Shown here: one piece after another, positions 18,266-27,258 of the stretch
Layout: every line of letters starts with the position of its first letter
Numbering within the stretch: the stretch's first letter is position 1
Assembly: GCA_019509985.1 (NCBI GenBank)
Contig: JAEKLF010000038.1
Span: 36,336 to 100,335, forward strand
Length of the DNA: 64,000 bases
Source: Burkholderiales bacterium
GTDB taxonomy: Bacteria; Pseudomonadota; Gammaproteobacteria; Burkholderiales; Burkholderiaceae_C
Direction: 5' to 3'
The notes under the pieces: generated by a model
Told to the model about the DNA's origin: nothing
What the model saw: only the letters and a program-made list of their open reading frames with translations
The model's database searches: none
Translations under genes and position numbers: made by a program

Positions 18266-19030
18266 TCAGGCGTTTTTGAACGCGCGCCGGTAGGCCGCCG
18301 GCGTGGTGCCGAGCTGGGCCTTGAAGGCGCGCGTCATGTGTGGCTGGTCGCTGAAGCCACACAGCGCCGCGATGTCGGCCAGCGGTTGCCGCGACTCGGC
18401 CAGCAGCGTAGCCGCCCGCTCGACGCGCAGGCGGCGCTGCACCTCGCCCGGCGTGGCACCCAGGTGAGCGCGGAAGGCCCGCGCCAGCTCGCCGGCGTCG
18501 CAACCCACGGCCGCGGCCAGGTCGTCCAGCGCCAGCGCCTGCTGCGGCTGCTCGCGGATGAAGTCCACGGCCCGCCGCAGCCGGGGCGGCAGCGCGCCGC
18601 CGCGGCGGGCCTGCTCGCGCGCGGCCAGGCCGACCAGCTCGTGCGACAGGCCGCTGAGCACCAACGGCGAGAAGTCGTCGGCCGTCTGCAGCTCCTGCGC
18701 CATGCGTCGCCCCAGCTCGGCCAGCGCCGGCGCGCGCACGGCCGGCGCGTCGGCAAAGCGCACCGCCTCCTCGAGCCGCGACACGGCCTCGGGCGTCGGC
18801 GACAGCACGATCTTGCGCACACCCGCGGCACCGAAGCGCTGGGCATGCGTCTCGTGTGGTGGGTAGACCAGCAGCGAACCCACCTCGAACTCGCCGGCGC
18901 GGCCGCGGATGCGCTCCTCGTAGCGGCCCGACAGCACCAGCGACAGGCTGGCCTCGTCGTGTGCGTGCGCAGCCATCACCAGGCCGGCGGCGTAGCGTTG
19001 CAGGCGGATGTCGGAGAACAGGGCGTTCAT
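18266..19030 (-). CDS. AraC-family transcriptional regulator (AraC_binding cupin type)
   Basis: 254 residues from the ATG at 19030 (MNALFSDIRL). The N-terminal cupin-like sensor includes AAHAHDEASLSLVLSG and VYPPHETHAQRFG. The C-terminal double helix-turn-helix spans about residues 155-250, with LDDLAAAVGCDAGELARAF and the signature DIAALCGFSDQPHMTRAFKAQLGTTPAAYRR. It probably regulates the S41 peptidase gene 66 bases downstream and possibly itself. The inducer is unknown. Confidence 0.88.
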   Translation of the reverse strand: MNALFSDIRLQRYAAGLVMAAHAHDEASLSLVLSGRYEERIRGRAGEFEVGSLLVYPPHETHAQRFGAAGVRKIVLSPTPEAVSRLEEAVRFADAPAVRAPALAELGRRMAQELQTADDFSPLVLSGLSHELVGLAAREQARRGGALPPRLRRAVDFIREQPQQALALDDLAAAVGCDAGELARAFRAHLGATPGEVQRRLRVERAATLLAESRQPLADIAALCGFSDQPHMTRAFKAQLGTTPAAYRRAFKNA

Positions 19031-19179
19031 GGGCCGCGCCAGTCTAGCGAGCAGCGGGCGAGTGGCCATGAAGCTGCGTAAAGCCACGTGACGGCCGGGG
19101 CCGCGCAGGAAGTCACAGCCCTACCGCCGGCCGGCACTGGTGCGCGGGCGGCGCCGTCCCTAGACTGCCATCGCTGTAT

Positions 19180-19275
19180 CCACCCTGAGGGCAAACCCGT
19201 CGAAAGGCGGGGACGCAAAGCTTCCGGCCTAAGGCACTTCGGTGTCATGGCAGCGGGGCCGCCAAGCCGGAATCT
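19180..19275 (+). ncRNA. c-di-GMP-I (GEMM) riboswitch upstream of sedolisin gene
   Basis: The RNA contains the hallmark conserved pieces of the GEMM-I aptamer in order and at the right spacing: AGGGCAAACC (19188-19197), a GAAAGG (19202-19207), GGGGACGCAAAGC (19209-19221), CCGGCCTAAGG (19224-19234), then a CACTTCGGTG stem-loop (19235-19244) and a closing ATGGCAGCGGGGCCGCC stretch. The next gene on this strand, the secreted S53 peptidase, begins at 19321, about 45 bases after the aptamer. No clear terminator with a T-run lies between, so control could act on translation initiation or via a weak terminator. Whether ligand turns expression on or off cannot be told by eye. Confidence 0.92.
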
Positions 19276-19320
19276 TTCCCGCTTGTCCGCGTGGCCCTCG
19301 CCTCTTTTCGAGCCTCGGCC

Positions 19321-21126
19321 ATGCGCAATTCCCGCCTTCTCTGGATTCCCTCCCTGATTACGCTCGCGGCCCTGGCCGCCTGCGGCGGAGGCAGCGGTGG
19401 CGGCAGCGACACGGCCACCATCCAGTCCGGCGACGAGCCGTCGACCGTTTCGTTGAGCGTGCAGCTCGACAGCATCGACCCGGCCGCCGGCATCGAGGCC
19501 CAGCCCAGCTTCCACACCGCCGCCGTCGCGCTCGATGAGCCCGACAACGGCGCCGCGCCGCGCCGCGCGCTGGCGCTGTCGGGCCTGTCCACCCGGCGCC
19601 TGACGCCGGCCGCGCTGGACGATGCGCTGCGCCCCCATGCGCTGGCCGCCAGCACCGGCGAGGCCGCGCCCATGGCCGCGACGACGACGGTGACGACCTA
19701 TTCGCCAGCCCAGATCCGCGCCGCCTACGCGCTGCCCACGCTGCCCGCCAGCACGACGGGACTGGCCGCCGCGCAGGCCGCCCAGCTCGGCGCCGGCCAG
19801 ACCATCTACCTCGTCAACGCCAAGCACGACCCCAACATCGCCGCCGAGCTGGCTGCCTTCAACGCCAAGTTCGGCCTGCCGACCTGCACGTCACGCACGC
19901 TGACCGCCACGACGACGCTGCCGCTGGCCGCCGCGTCGGGCACGGCCTGCGAGCTGGTCATCGCCTACAGCGCGGCCGCGAACCTCACGTCCACCACACC
20001 GGCCTACGACAGCGGCTGGGCCACCGAGATCGCGCTGGACGTGCAATGGGCCCACGCCACCGCGCCGCTGGCCCGGCTGGTGCTGATCGAGGCGCCGGAC
20101 GCCGGCGTGTCCAGCCTGTCCAACGCCGTCGCGCTGGCCAACAGGATGGGCACGGGCGTCGTGTCCATGAGCTTCGGTGCCAGCGAGGGCAGCTGGACGG
20201 CGAGCTACGATGGCGTCTTCGGCGCAACGGGCATGAGCTATGTCGCCGCCACCGGCGACAACGGCGCGGCCGTGTCCTGGCCCTCGGTGTCGGCCAGGGT
20301 GCTGGCCGTGGGTGGCACGACGCTGAGCTACAGCGGCAGCGGCGCCCGCAGCGAGACGACCTGGAGCGGCACCGGCGGCGGCACCAGCGCCTACACCGCC
20401 CTGCCCAGCTATCAGAGCGGCACGATCGGCGGCTACGCGAGGCGCGCCGTCGCCGACGTGGCCTTCAATGCCGACCCCAACTCCGGCCAGTACGTGGCCC
20501 TGCTCGCGCCCGGCACGACCGCGACGCGCTGGGTCAGCGCTGGCGGCACCAGCCTGGCCACGCCGCAATGGGCCGGCCTCGTCGCCGTGGCCAACGCGAT
20601 GCGCGCGGCCGGCGGCAAGGCCGCGCTCGGCCAGCCCAACACGGCCGTCTACCAGCAGATCGGTGCCGTGTCGACGCAGTACTCGGCCGCCTTCAAGGAC
20701 GTGGCCAGCGGCAGCAACGGCACATGCACGAGCTGCACCGCCAAGGCCGGCTACGACACGCCCACCGGCTGGGGCACGCCCAACGTCGGCGCGCTGCTGA
20801 CGAGTCTCAGCGGCGCCAGCGCGACGGGCGGCACGACCACCACCACTCCCGTGGCGAGCGGCCCGACGCTGACGACGACCGCGCTGACCGGCGTCGCCGG
20901 CAAGGCCTTCAGCGGCACCATCGGCTACACGGCGCCGGGCGCGACGTCGCTGTCGATCACGATCGGCGGCGCGCCCAGCGGCATGGGCTTCTCGGCCACC
21001 AGCGCGGGCCTGGCCGTCAGCTGGGCCAAGCCGGTGGCCGGCAAGTCCACCCTCGTTATCACCCTGAAGGACAACCTCGGCAAGACGACGACGGGCAACG
21101 TGACCGTGACGATCAGCGCGTCCTGA
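19321..21126 (+). CDS. secreted S53 (sedolisin/pro-kumamolisin) serine-carboxyl peptidase lipoprotein
   Basis: 601 residues. The signal peptide ends in a lipobox (LAALAAC) followed by a Gly/Ser linker, so it is probably lipid-anchored or exported via the outer membrane. The pro-region runs to about residue 130. The sedolisin catalytic set is visible: Glu and Asp in ATEIALDVQWAHA, the oxyanion Asp in AATGDNGA and nucleophile Ser in GGTSLATPQWAG. The calcium site lies near KDVASGSNG and GYDTPTGWGTPN. About 100 C-terminal residues form an Ig-like domain (TGVAGKAFSGTIGY...). The ATG at 19321 is preferred over GTG 19291 because it directly precedes the signal peptide. It lies directly downstream of a c-di-GMP riboswitch. 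Confidence 0.92.
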   Translation: MRNSRLLWIPSLITLAALAACGGGSGGGSDTATIQSGDEPSTVSLSVQLDSIDPAAGIEAQPSFHTAAVALDEPDNGAAPRRALALSGLSTRRLTPAALDDALRPHALAASTGEAAPMAATTTVTTYSPAQIRAAYALPTLPASTTGLAAAQAAQLGAGQTIYLVNAKHDPNIAAELAAFNAKFGLPTCTSRTLTATTTLPLAAASGTACELVIAYSAAANLTSTTPAYDSGWATEIALDVQWAHATAPLARLVLIEAPDAGVSSLSNAVALANRMGTGVVSMSFGASEGSWTASYDGVFGATGMSYVAATGDNGAAVSWPSVSARVLAVGGTTLSYSGSGARSETTWSGTGGGTSAYTALPSYQSGTIGGYARRAVADVAFNADPNSGQYVALLAPGTTATRWVSAGGTSLATPQWAGLVAVANAMRAAGGKAALGQPNTAVYQQIGAVSTQYSAAFKDVASGSNGTCTSCTAKAGYDTPTGWGTPNVGALLTSLSGASATGGTTTTTPVASGPTLTTTALTGVAGKAFSGTIGYTAPGATSLSITIGGAPSGMGFSATSAGLAVSWAKPVAGKSTLVITLKDNLGKTTTGNVTVTISAS

Positions 21127-21166
21127 AACTCGCCCTAGCATCCCGGCTCCTCATCAAGGAGTCCGA

Positions 21167-23113
21167 ATGCGTCGCCTGCTGATCGCCACCCTGCTTGCCG
21201 CTGCCTTCGCAGCCCACGCCGACACCACCTCCGCCGGCCACAGCTACACCCCGCCGGAGGGCTTCACGGCCGCGGCGACGGGCCCGGTCGTGAAGTTCAC
21301 GGCCCCCGAGGGCGACGCCAGCATCGCCCTCGTCGATCTGGCCTCGGCCACCGATGCCGCCGACGCCATTGCCCGGGCCTGGAAGCTGGCCCAACCCGAT
21401 TTCAAGCGCACTCTGCGCCTGGCCACGCCGCGCTCCAGCCGCAATGGCTGGGTCGACCAGCAGGCTTACGACTACGAGACCTCGCCCAACGAAAAGCTCA
21501 GCGTGCAGGCCGTCGCGCGGCGCGCCAGCACGGGCGACGGCAAGGCCTGGATGGTGATCCTGGTGCAGGCCGCCGACGCCACGCTGGAAAAGCGCGGCGC
21601 GCCCATCGGCAAGTTCCTGTCCAGCCTGCGGCCCCAGGGCTATGCGCGCGAAAGCTTTGCCGGCAAGGCCGCCAAGCCGTTGACGCCGGAGCGCGTCGAG
21701 CAGCTCAAGGCCTTCATCGCCGACGGCATGAAGCAGCTCGACGTGCCCGGCGTGGGCCTGAGTTTCATCAACGCCAACCAGGTCGTCTGGGCCGGGGGCC
21801 TGGGCGTGCGCGAGCAGGGCAAACCCGCCAAGGTGGACGGCGACACCCTCTTCATGGCCGCCAGCAACACCAAGGCGATGACGACGGCGCTGATGGCGCG
21901 CGCGGTGGACGCCGGCAAGCTACGCTGGGACGAGCCCGCCACCGAGGCCTACCCGGCCTTCCACCTGGCCGACCCGGACGTGACCCAGACCGTGCAGATC
22001 CGCCACCTCGTCTGCGCCTGCACCGGCATGCCGCGCCAGGACCTGGACTGGCTGTTCGCCAGCGGCCGCGCGCCGGCCAAGACCACCTTCGACCAACTCG
22101 GCACGATGAAGCCGACGAGCAAGTTCGGCGAAGTCTTCCAGTACAGCAACCTGATGGTGGGCGCTGGCGGCTACATCGCAGCCGCCGCGCTCAAGCCAGG
22201 AAAGGAAGTCGGCGCGGCCTACGACGAGGCCATGCAGGAACTGCTGTTCGGGCCGCTGGGCATGAAGAGCACGACCTTCGACTACGCCAAGGTGCTGCGC
22301 GGCAACCACGCCATGCCGCACGGCGATGCCTTCGACGGCAGCACGCGCCGCGCCAGCATGGACCTGAACTACACCATCATCCCGGCCCGCCCCGCCGGCG
22401 CCGTGTGGACGACGCCGAACGACTTCAGCCGCTGGGTGCTGATGGAGCTGAACAAGGGCAAGACGCCCGAGGGCCAGCCACTGATCGGCGAAGCCAACTG
22501 GGCCGAGCGCTACAAGCCGCAGGTGATGGTCAGCGAGGACATCACCTACGGCATGGGCCTGATCGTCGACAAGCAGTACGGCATCACCGTCGCCTCGCAC
22601 GGCGGCGACATGCTGGGCTTTCACTCCAACATGATCTGGCTGCCGGAGTACGGCATCGGCGTGACCATCCTGACCAACTCCGACGCCGGCGTGCTGCTGC
22701 GCGGGCCGCTGCAGCGCAAGCTGCTGGAGGTGCTGTTCGACGGCCGCCCCGAAGCCGACGAGCGGATCAAGGTGGCCGTGGCCAACCGCAAGGCCGAGTC
22801 GGCCAAGTTCCGCGAGCTGATGACGCTGCCCGTGCCGGCCGACGCGATCAAGCCCTTGGCCGCCAGCTACGCCAGCCCCGAGCTCGGCCATGTCAAGGTC
22901 AGCAAGCAGGCGGGCAAGCTGCGCTTCCAGTTCGACCACTGGAACAGCGAGGTCGCGCTGCGCAAGAACGAGGACGGCACGCAGAGCTACATCACCATCG
23001 ACCCGGGCATTGCCGGCATCGAGTTCGTGCGCGACGACAAGGCCACGCAGCCCACGCTTGTGCTGCGCGATGCGCAGCACGAGTACCGCTTCGTGGCGGC
23101 TAAGCCCAGCTGA
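21167..23113 (+). CDS. secreted class C beta-lactamase-like serine hydrolase
   Basis: 648 residues with a signal peptide (LLIATLLAAAFAAHAD). About 165 residues of an unassigned N-terminal domain are followed by a beta-lactamase/D-peptidase fold. The SxxK catalytic tetrad is SNTK (FMAASNTKAMTTALMARAV) and the YxN motif is YSN (EVFQYSNLMVGAGG). A C-terminal region of about 100 residues resembles the DUF3471-type tail seen in many such hydrolases. Likely an esterase or D-amino peptidase rather than a resistance enzyme. It starts 40 bases after the sedolisin stop on the same strand; its stop overlaps the convergent histidine kinase. Confidence 0.85.
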   Translation: MRRLLIATLLAAAFAAHADTTSAGHSYTPPEGFTAAATGPVVKFTAPEGDASIALVDLASATDAADAIARAWKLAQPDFKRTLRLATPRSSRNGWVDQQAYDYETSPNEKLSVQAVARRASTGDGKAWMVILVQAADATLEKRGAPIGKFLSSLRPQGYARESFAGKAAKPLTPERVEQLKAFIADGMKQLDVPGVGLSFINANQVVWAGGLGVREQGKPAKVDGDTLFMAASNTKAMTTALMARAVDAGKLRWDEPATEAYPAFHLADPDVTQTVQIRHLVCACTGMPRQDLDWLFASGRAPAKTTFDQLGTMKPTSKFGEVFQYSNLMVGAGGYIAAAALKPGKEVGAAYDEAMQELLFGPLGMKSTTFDYAKVLRGNHAMPHGDAFDGSTRRASMDLNYTIIPARPAGAVWTTPNDFSRWVLMELNKGKTPEGQPLIGEANWAERYKPQVMVSEDITYGMGLIVDKQYGITVASHGGDMLGFHSNMIWLPEYGIGVTILTNSDAGVLLRGPLQRKLLEVLFDGRPEADERIKVAVANRKAESAKFRELMTLPVPADAIKPLAASYASPELGHVKVSKQAGKLRFQFDHWNSEVALRKNEDGTQSYITIDPGIAGIEFVRDDKATQPTLVLRDAQHEYRFVAAKPS

Positions 23114-24395
23114 CCCGGGCGATGAGGCCGCCGCCCTCGCGCGGCATCAGCCTCAGCTCGGCGCCCTCGGCGCGCGCGATGCGTTCGACGATGGCCAGGC
23201 CCAGGCCCGAACCCGGCTTGCCGCCGCGCGCCGCGTCGCCGCGCTGGAAGGGGCGCTTCAATTCGTCGACCCGCGTCGGCGCGATGCCCGGGCCGCGGTC
23301 GCGCACTTCGATCCAGGCCGCGCCGTTCTCCCCACCGCAAGCCAGCTCGATGGGCGGCGCGCCGTGGTTCTGCGCGTTGACGATGAGGTTGAGCACGAGG
23401 CGACGCAGCGCCTGCGGCCGCGCGCGCCGCGTCACTGCCGGGCCGGCCGCGAGCGTTGGCTGGGGCAGGCCCGGCGCCAGCGCCAGCGTGTCGGCCAGGA
23501 ACTCGCGCAGCTCGATGTCCATGGCCGGCCGCTCCTGCTCGGCCGGGTGCGAGGCGCGCGCGTAGTCCAGGAACTGCGTCAGCAGGCCGTCCAGGCCGTG
23601 CAGGCTCCGGTCCAGCGTGTCGAGCAGGTCGCGGTCGCCCTGGCCGGCGTCGCGGAGCAGCTCGCTGGCGAGGCGAATCTTGGCCAGCGGCGTGCGCAGG
23701 TCGTGCGACAGACCGGCCAGCATCAAGAGGCGCTCCTCTTCGTCGCGTGCCAAGGCCTCGGCCATGTCGTTGAAGCCGCGCGCCAGCGCCGCCGTCTCGG
23801 CGGGGCCGTCGGTGGGCAGCGCGAGGCGGCGCTGCCCCGCGCCGACGGCCTGGGCCGCGTCGACGAGGCGCGCGAGCGGCCGGTTGATGCGGCGCTGGAT
23901 CAGCCAGGCGCCGAGCAGGGCCAGCACGGCGCTGACGAGGCTGGCGAACACCCAGGTGCGCGCGAACTGGTGGGCCGGCTGCACCGAGGGCACGACGAGC
24001 CAGAAAGGCACCTCGGGCAGGCGCACGGCGATCAGGCCGTTGGCCTCGCGCCGCCATTCGATCGCGCCACCCAGGCCCAGCTGCGCACCCAGCTCGGCGA
24101 TGAAGCTGCGCTCCATCGGCGAGGCGCGCTCCTGCGCCTGATCGGGCAGGCCGGAGCCGGCGCGGGCGTTGAAGCGGGCCGCGAAGCCGGCGCGCTGGTC
24201 CTCGGGCAGCAGGCGCAGGCCTTCGGCGACGGCCTGCAGGCTGCGCGCCGTGGCCTCGGCCGACTGGCGCAGCCGCGGCTTGGCGATCAGTTCGCGGTAG
24301 GCCAGCGCGTTGACGACCTGGCCGCCGACGATCAGGCAGACGATGAGCCACAGGTTGCGGCCGAACAGCGTCGCGGGGGTGAAGCGGAACTTCAT
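23100..24395 (-). CDS. EnvZ-like sensor histidine kinase
   Basis: 431 residues from the ATG at 24395. Two membrane helices (near residues 13-32 and 150-170) flank a periplasmic sensor, then a HAMP domain, dimerisation/phosphoacceptor motif AGLSHDLRTPLAKIRLASELL, N box RRLVLNLIVNAQNHG, G1 VRDRGPGIAP and G2 GSGLGLAIVERIA. All key residues are present. Its start overlaps the end of the upstream wHTH gene by four bases, so the two are coupled. That partner lacks a receiver domain, leaving this kinase without a visible phospho-acceptor here. Confidence 0.9.
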   Translation of the reverse strand: MKFRFTPATLFGRNLWLIVCLIVGGQVVNALAYRELIAKPRLRQSAEATARSLQAVAEGLRLLPEDQRAGFAARFNARAGSGLPDQAQERASPMERSFIAELGAQLGLGGAIEWRREANGLIAVRLPEVPFWLVVPSVQPAHQFARTWVFASLVSAVLALLGAWLIQRRINRPLARLVDAAQAVGAGQRRLALPTDGPAETAALARGFNDMAEALARDEEERLLMLAGLSHDLRTPLAKIRLASELLRDAGQGDRDLLDTLDRSLHGLDGLLTQFLDYARASHPAEQERPAMDIELREFLADTLALAPGLPQPTLAAGPAVTRRARPQALRRLVLNLIVNAQNHGAPPIELACGGENGAAWIEVRDRGPGIAPTRVDELKRPFQRGDAARGGKPGSGLGLAIVERIARAEGAELRLMPREGGGLIARVSWA

Positions 24396-24769
24396 CGCGC
24401 ACCACCCGCAGGGTCGGGCTCGAGGATGAAGACGTAACCGAGACCCCAGACCGTCTGGATGTGGCGCGGCGCCGTCGGGTCCGCCTCGATGAGGCGGCGC
24501 AGGCGCATGACCTGCACGTCCAGGCTGCGGTCGCTGACACCGTGCTCGTCGCCATGCGCCAGCGCCAGCAGCTTCTCGCGGCCCAGCGGCCGGCCGGGCT
24601 GGCTGGCCAGGGCGCGCAGCAGATTGAACTCGACGGTGCCGATGTCCACGGCCTGGCCGTCGCGCTCCAGCCGGCGCTCGCTCGGGTACAGGATGAAGGC
24701 GCCGAAGGCGACGGGCGCCGCGCTGGCCGGGCCGACATGGGCGCCGAGCTGCTGCTGGCGGCGCACCAT
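24392..24769 (-). CDS. OmpR-type DNA-binding domain without receiver (truncated response regulator)
   Basis: 125 residues. It begins at MVRRQQQLGAHVG, a sequence typical of the linker that follows a receiver domain, and then has a complete OmpR/PhoB winged helix (TVEFNLLRALASQPGRPLGREKLL, RSLDVQVMRLRRLIE, IQTVWGLGYVF). No receiver is encoded upstream: two in-frame stops lie within 20 bases of the ATG, and the divergent serine-hydrolase gene starts only 27 bases away. The gene appears to be the 3' half of an OmpR-family regulator, left by a deletion that also took its promoter side. It overlaps the kinase by four bases, which marks them as former partners. It could still bind DNA constitutively if transcribed. 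Confidence 0.8.
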   Translation of the reverse strand: MVRRQQQLGAHVGPASAAPVAFGAFILYPSERRLERDGQAVDIGTVEFNLLRALASQPGRPLGREKLLALAHGDEHGVSDRSLDVQVMRLRRLIEADPTAPRHIQTVWGLGYVFILEPDPAGGAR

Positions 24770-24796
24770 GCCTCACCGTCAACCCCGGAGACCTCC

Positions 24797-25780
24797 ATGC
24801 GCCATACCGCCCTCGCCCTGCTGCTCGCCACGCCGCTGCTGGCCCATGCCGACCCGACACCGCTGCAGCGCGCCGGCGCGGCACGCCTCACGGCCGAGAA
24901 GTCCGCCGCCTGCGTGGCCGCCCAGCCCTTCTACTGGGAAGTCGGCAATGCGACGCAGCCGCTGGCCGGCGGCAAGGCCGGCGACAACGGGCCCGACCGC
25001 GACACCGAGATGGCCATCGCGTCGGCCTCCAAGTGGATCTACGCCGGCTTCGTCGCCGAGCGCCGCCAGGGCCAGTTGACGGCCGAGGACGTGAAGTTCC
25101 TGCACTTCAAGTCCGGCTACACCTACTTCCACGTCTGCCGCCCCACCCAGAGCGTGGCGGCCTGCCAGGAAAGCCTCATCAACGGCCGCGGCCGCGAGAA
25201 CCCGGCGACGGAGGACCGCTTCGACTACAACGGCGGCCACATGCAAAAGCACGCGGTGCTGATGGGCCTGGGCTCGCTCGGACCCGATGGCCTGGCGCTG
25301 GCCGTGCGCCAGTCGCTCAGCCCCGTGCTGGGCCACGACTGGCGCTTCGACTACAGCCAGGCCCAGCCGGCCGGCGGCGGCAAGACGACCGCGGCGGAGT
25401 ACGGCCGCTTCCTGCGCGCGACCATGAGCGAGCAGCTGCAGATCGGCCGGCTGCTCGGCAGGCACGCCGTCTGCACCAACCCGCAGACCTGCCCGCGCGA
25501 AGCCGTGAAGACGCCCATTCCCGAGACCGAGAGCTGGCACTACAGCATCGGCCACTGGGTGGAGGATGACCCACAGGCCGGCGACGGCGCGTTCAGCAGC
25601 CCCGGCGCCTTCGGCTTCTATCCGTGGATCAGCGCCGACAAGCGCTTCTACGGCATGGTGGCGCGCGAACAGCGCCACGGCGTCATGAGCGGCGACCCGA
25701 GCGACAAGCCGGCCATCGCCTCGGTGGACTGCGGCCGCGAGATCCGCGCGGCGTGGATGGACGGCCAGCCGCGCCGCTGA
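24797..25780 (+). CDS. secreted beta-lactamase-like serine hydrolase
   Basis: 327 residues with a signal peptide (ALALLLATPLLAHAD). ASASKWIYAG carries a SxxK-type catalytic pair at about residue 77. Six or more cysteines in the mature part (for example CRPTQSVAAC and CTNPQTC) suggest disulfides and an extracytoplasmic site. The rest resembles the beta-lactamase-related fold only weakly, so the reaction is uncertain. A GGAG eight bases before the ATG supports the start. The gene begins 27 bases from the divergent truncated regulator, very short for two opposing promoters. Confidence 0.68.
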   Translation: MRHTALALLLATPLLAHADPTPLQRAGAARLTAEKSAACVAAQPFYWEVGNATQPLAGGKAGDNGPDRDTEMAIASASKWIYAGFVAERRQGQLTAEDVKFLHFKSGYTYFHVCRPTQSVAACQESLINGRGRENPATEDRFDYNGGHMQKHAVLMGLGSLGPDGLALAVRQSLSPVLGHDWRFDYSQAQPAGGGKTTAAEYGRFLRATMSEQLQIGRLLGRHAVCTNPQTCPREAVKTPIPETESWHYSIGHWVEDDPQAGDGAFSSPGAFGFYPWISADKRFYGMVAREQRHGVMSGDPSDKPAIASVDCGREIRAAWMDGQPRR

Positions 25781-25848
25781 TCGAGCGGGGAAGGCGGCTG
25801 CCTTGTCCACCGATGCCGGAACTCCCACCTCTGCCCAGGAAGAACCTC

Positions 25849-26850
25849 GTGCGCGATCGAACTACCCGACATCCACGTCTGCCGGCTTTGGCCGTGCCGT
25901 CGCTGATCCTGAGCCTGCTGACGGCCTGCGGCGGCGGTGGCAGCGGCGGCACCCCAAGCGAGCCGCCCGCGGCGACCGACCAACTGGTGTCCACCACCGT
26001 GGCCGGCTATCCGCACACGGTCAACGTCTACCGCACGGCCGGTGCCCAGCGCGCCATCGTGCTGTTGCACGGCGGCGGTGGCGACCTGAACGCGGTGGCC
26101 TATCAGGTGGGCCTCAACGCGAGCGCCACCGGCACCACCGCCAGCACCATCAACTGGGCCTGGCTGGATGCCAACCACGTGACGCTGGTGATCCCGCAAG
26201 GCCAGCACATCGCCAGCAACCCGGGCGCCACCACCTGGAGCAACTACGCGATGACCTCGGGCCAGGATGACAAGGCCTTCCTGCAGGCCCTGGCCGCCAA
26301 GATCCGCAGCGACTACGGCCTGGCCGACATCACGCTGATGGGCCACTCCATGGGCGGCGTGATGACCAACCGCATGTGGTGCGAGTCACCCGCCACGTTC
26401 AACCGTTATGTCTCGCTGGCCGGGCCGGCCTCGTCGACCTTCAACCAGGCTGGCACGCCCTGCGCGCCGGGCGCAACGGCGCCGCCCTACATGGGCATCA
26501 TCGGCGACAGCGACAGCGTGATGCAGACGGCCGGCGCCTGGGAAGCAGCCACCTGGACGGTGAATCCGGCGCTGGTCCTGGCCTCCATCGAGGCCTGGGC
26601 CAACGACGTCGTCGTCGGCGAGTTTCACCAGCAGCAGGCCCGCACGGCGATGGTCTGCGGCGCAGGGCTCGGCAGCAACGGCTTCACGACCTCGGGCAAC
26701 GTGGACACCTGGTCGAGTTGCGTCGGAAAACTGGTGCTCAAGCGGGTGCGAGGGGCCGACCATGGCGTGGCGTCCCTGGACGCACAGATGGGTGCGATAT
26801 CGACCCTGGACGTGATGGACGCGGTCATGGCTTTCGCAGTGGCGCACTGA
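25849..26850 (+). CDS. extracellular PHB-depolymerase/feruloyl-esterase-like lipoprotein
   Basis: 333 residues from GTG 25849, chosen because AGGAAG lies eight bases upstream; an in-frame ATG at 25813 is the alternative. The signal peptide ends in a lipobox (SLLTACGGGG). The esterase core has IVLLHGGGGD (oxyanion region), VIPQG, and the nucleophile elbow TLMGHSMGGVMTNRMWCE, close to LpqC/PHB depolymerase family 1 proteins. Catalytic Asp is probably in IIGDSDSV and His in GADHGV. Substrate could be polyhydroxyalkanoate or feruloyl esters. It follows the serine hydrolase by 68 bases and ends before a bidirectional terminator. Confidence 0.82.
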   Translation: MRDRTTRHPRLPALAVPSLILSLLTACGGGGSGGTPSEPPAATDQLVSTTVAGYPHTVNVYRTAGAQRAIVLLHGGGGDLNAVAYQVGLNASATGTTASTINWAWLDANHVTLVIPQGQHIASNPGATTWSNYAMTSGQDDKAFLQALAAKIRSDYGLADITLMGHSMGGVMTNRMWCESPATFNRYVSLAGPASSTFNQAGTPCAPGATAPPYMGIIGDSDSVMQTAGAWEAATWTVNPALVLASIEAWANDVVVGEFHQQQARTAMVCGAGLGSNGFTTSGNVDTWSSCVGKLVLKRVRGADHGVASLDAQMGAISTLDVMDAVMAFAVAH

Positions 26851-26869
26851 CCGCGGCGTGATTGGACGC

Positions 26870-26897
26870 AAGCCGCGCCAATGACGGGCGCGGCTTT
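26870..26897. terminator. bidirectional intrinsic terminator
   Basis: Ten-base arms AAGCCGCGCC (26870-26879) and GGCGCGGCTT (26887-26896) with a seven-base loop, followed by T. On the other strand the arm also begins AAG and ends CTT. It sits in the 57-base gap between two convergent genes and can serve both. Confidence 0.8.
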
Positions 26898-26907
26898 CAC
26901 CAGGCGC

Positions 26908-27258
26908 TTAACGGTAGCGATCCGTCTCAAGAGCGATGCGGTCGACAGAGCCATCGGCGTTGCGGATGAGGCGCACGCGGCGCATGCGGTCCGGGCTGAT
27001 CAGCAGTTCGGTGCCCTCGGCGCGCCACTGCTCCGTGGTGCCTTCGTCGACGCTGACGGCCAGACGCGAGAAGCCGACGCTCACCTTGACCCAGCGGCCG
27101 TCGTCCAGTTGGTATTGGCCATTGGCCTCCCTCAGCAGCATCCGTCCCTGATCGGGGACGGTGGGTTCCAGGGCGCTTGCGGGGGTCAGCAGCGTCATCG
27201 AAGCCAGCAATGCGGCCAGCAGCGTGAGCGGGCGCATCTTGTTGAAGGTGGTATTCAT
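26908..27258 (-). CDS. small exported protein of unknown function
   Basis: 116 residues from the ATG at 27258, with a clear signal peptide (LTLLAALLASMTLLTPASA). The mature part of about 85 residues is beta-rich and has two sections: GQYQLDDGRWVKVSVG and ELLISPDRMRRVRLIRNADGS. No cysteines or known catalytic motif. Likely periplasmic. I do not recognise the family. It stands alone, with about 240 bases upstream to the divergent MerR gene in which I see no clear feature beyond its own ribosome site. Confidence 0.65.
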   Translation of the reverse strand: MNTTFNKMRPLTLLAALLASMTLLTPASALEPTVPDQGRMLLREANGQYQLDDGRWVKVSVGFSRLAVSVDEGTTEQWRAEGTELLISPDRMRRVRLIRNADGSVDRIALETDRYR

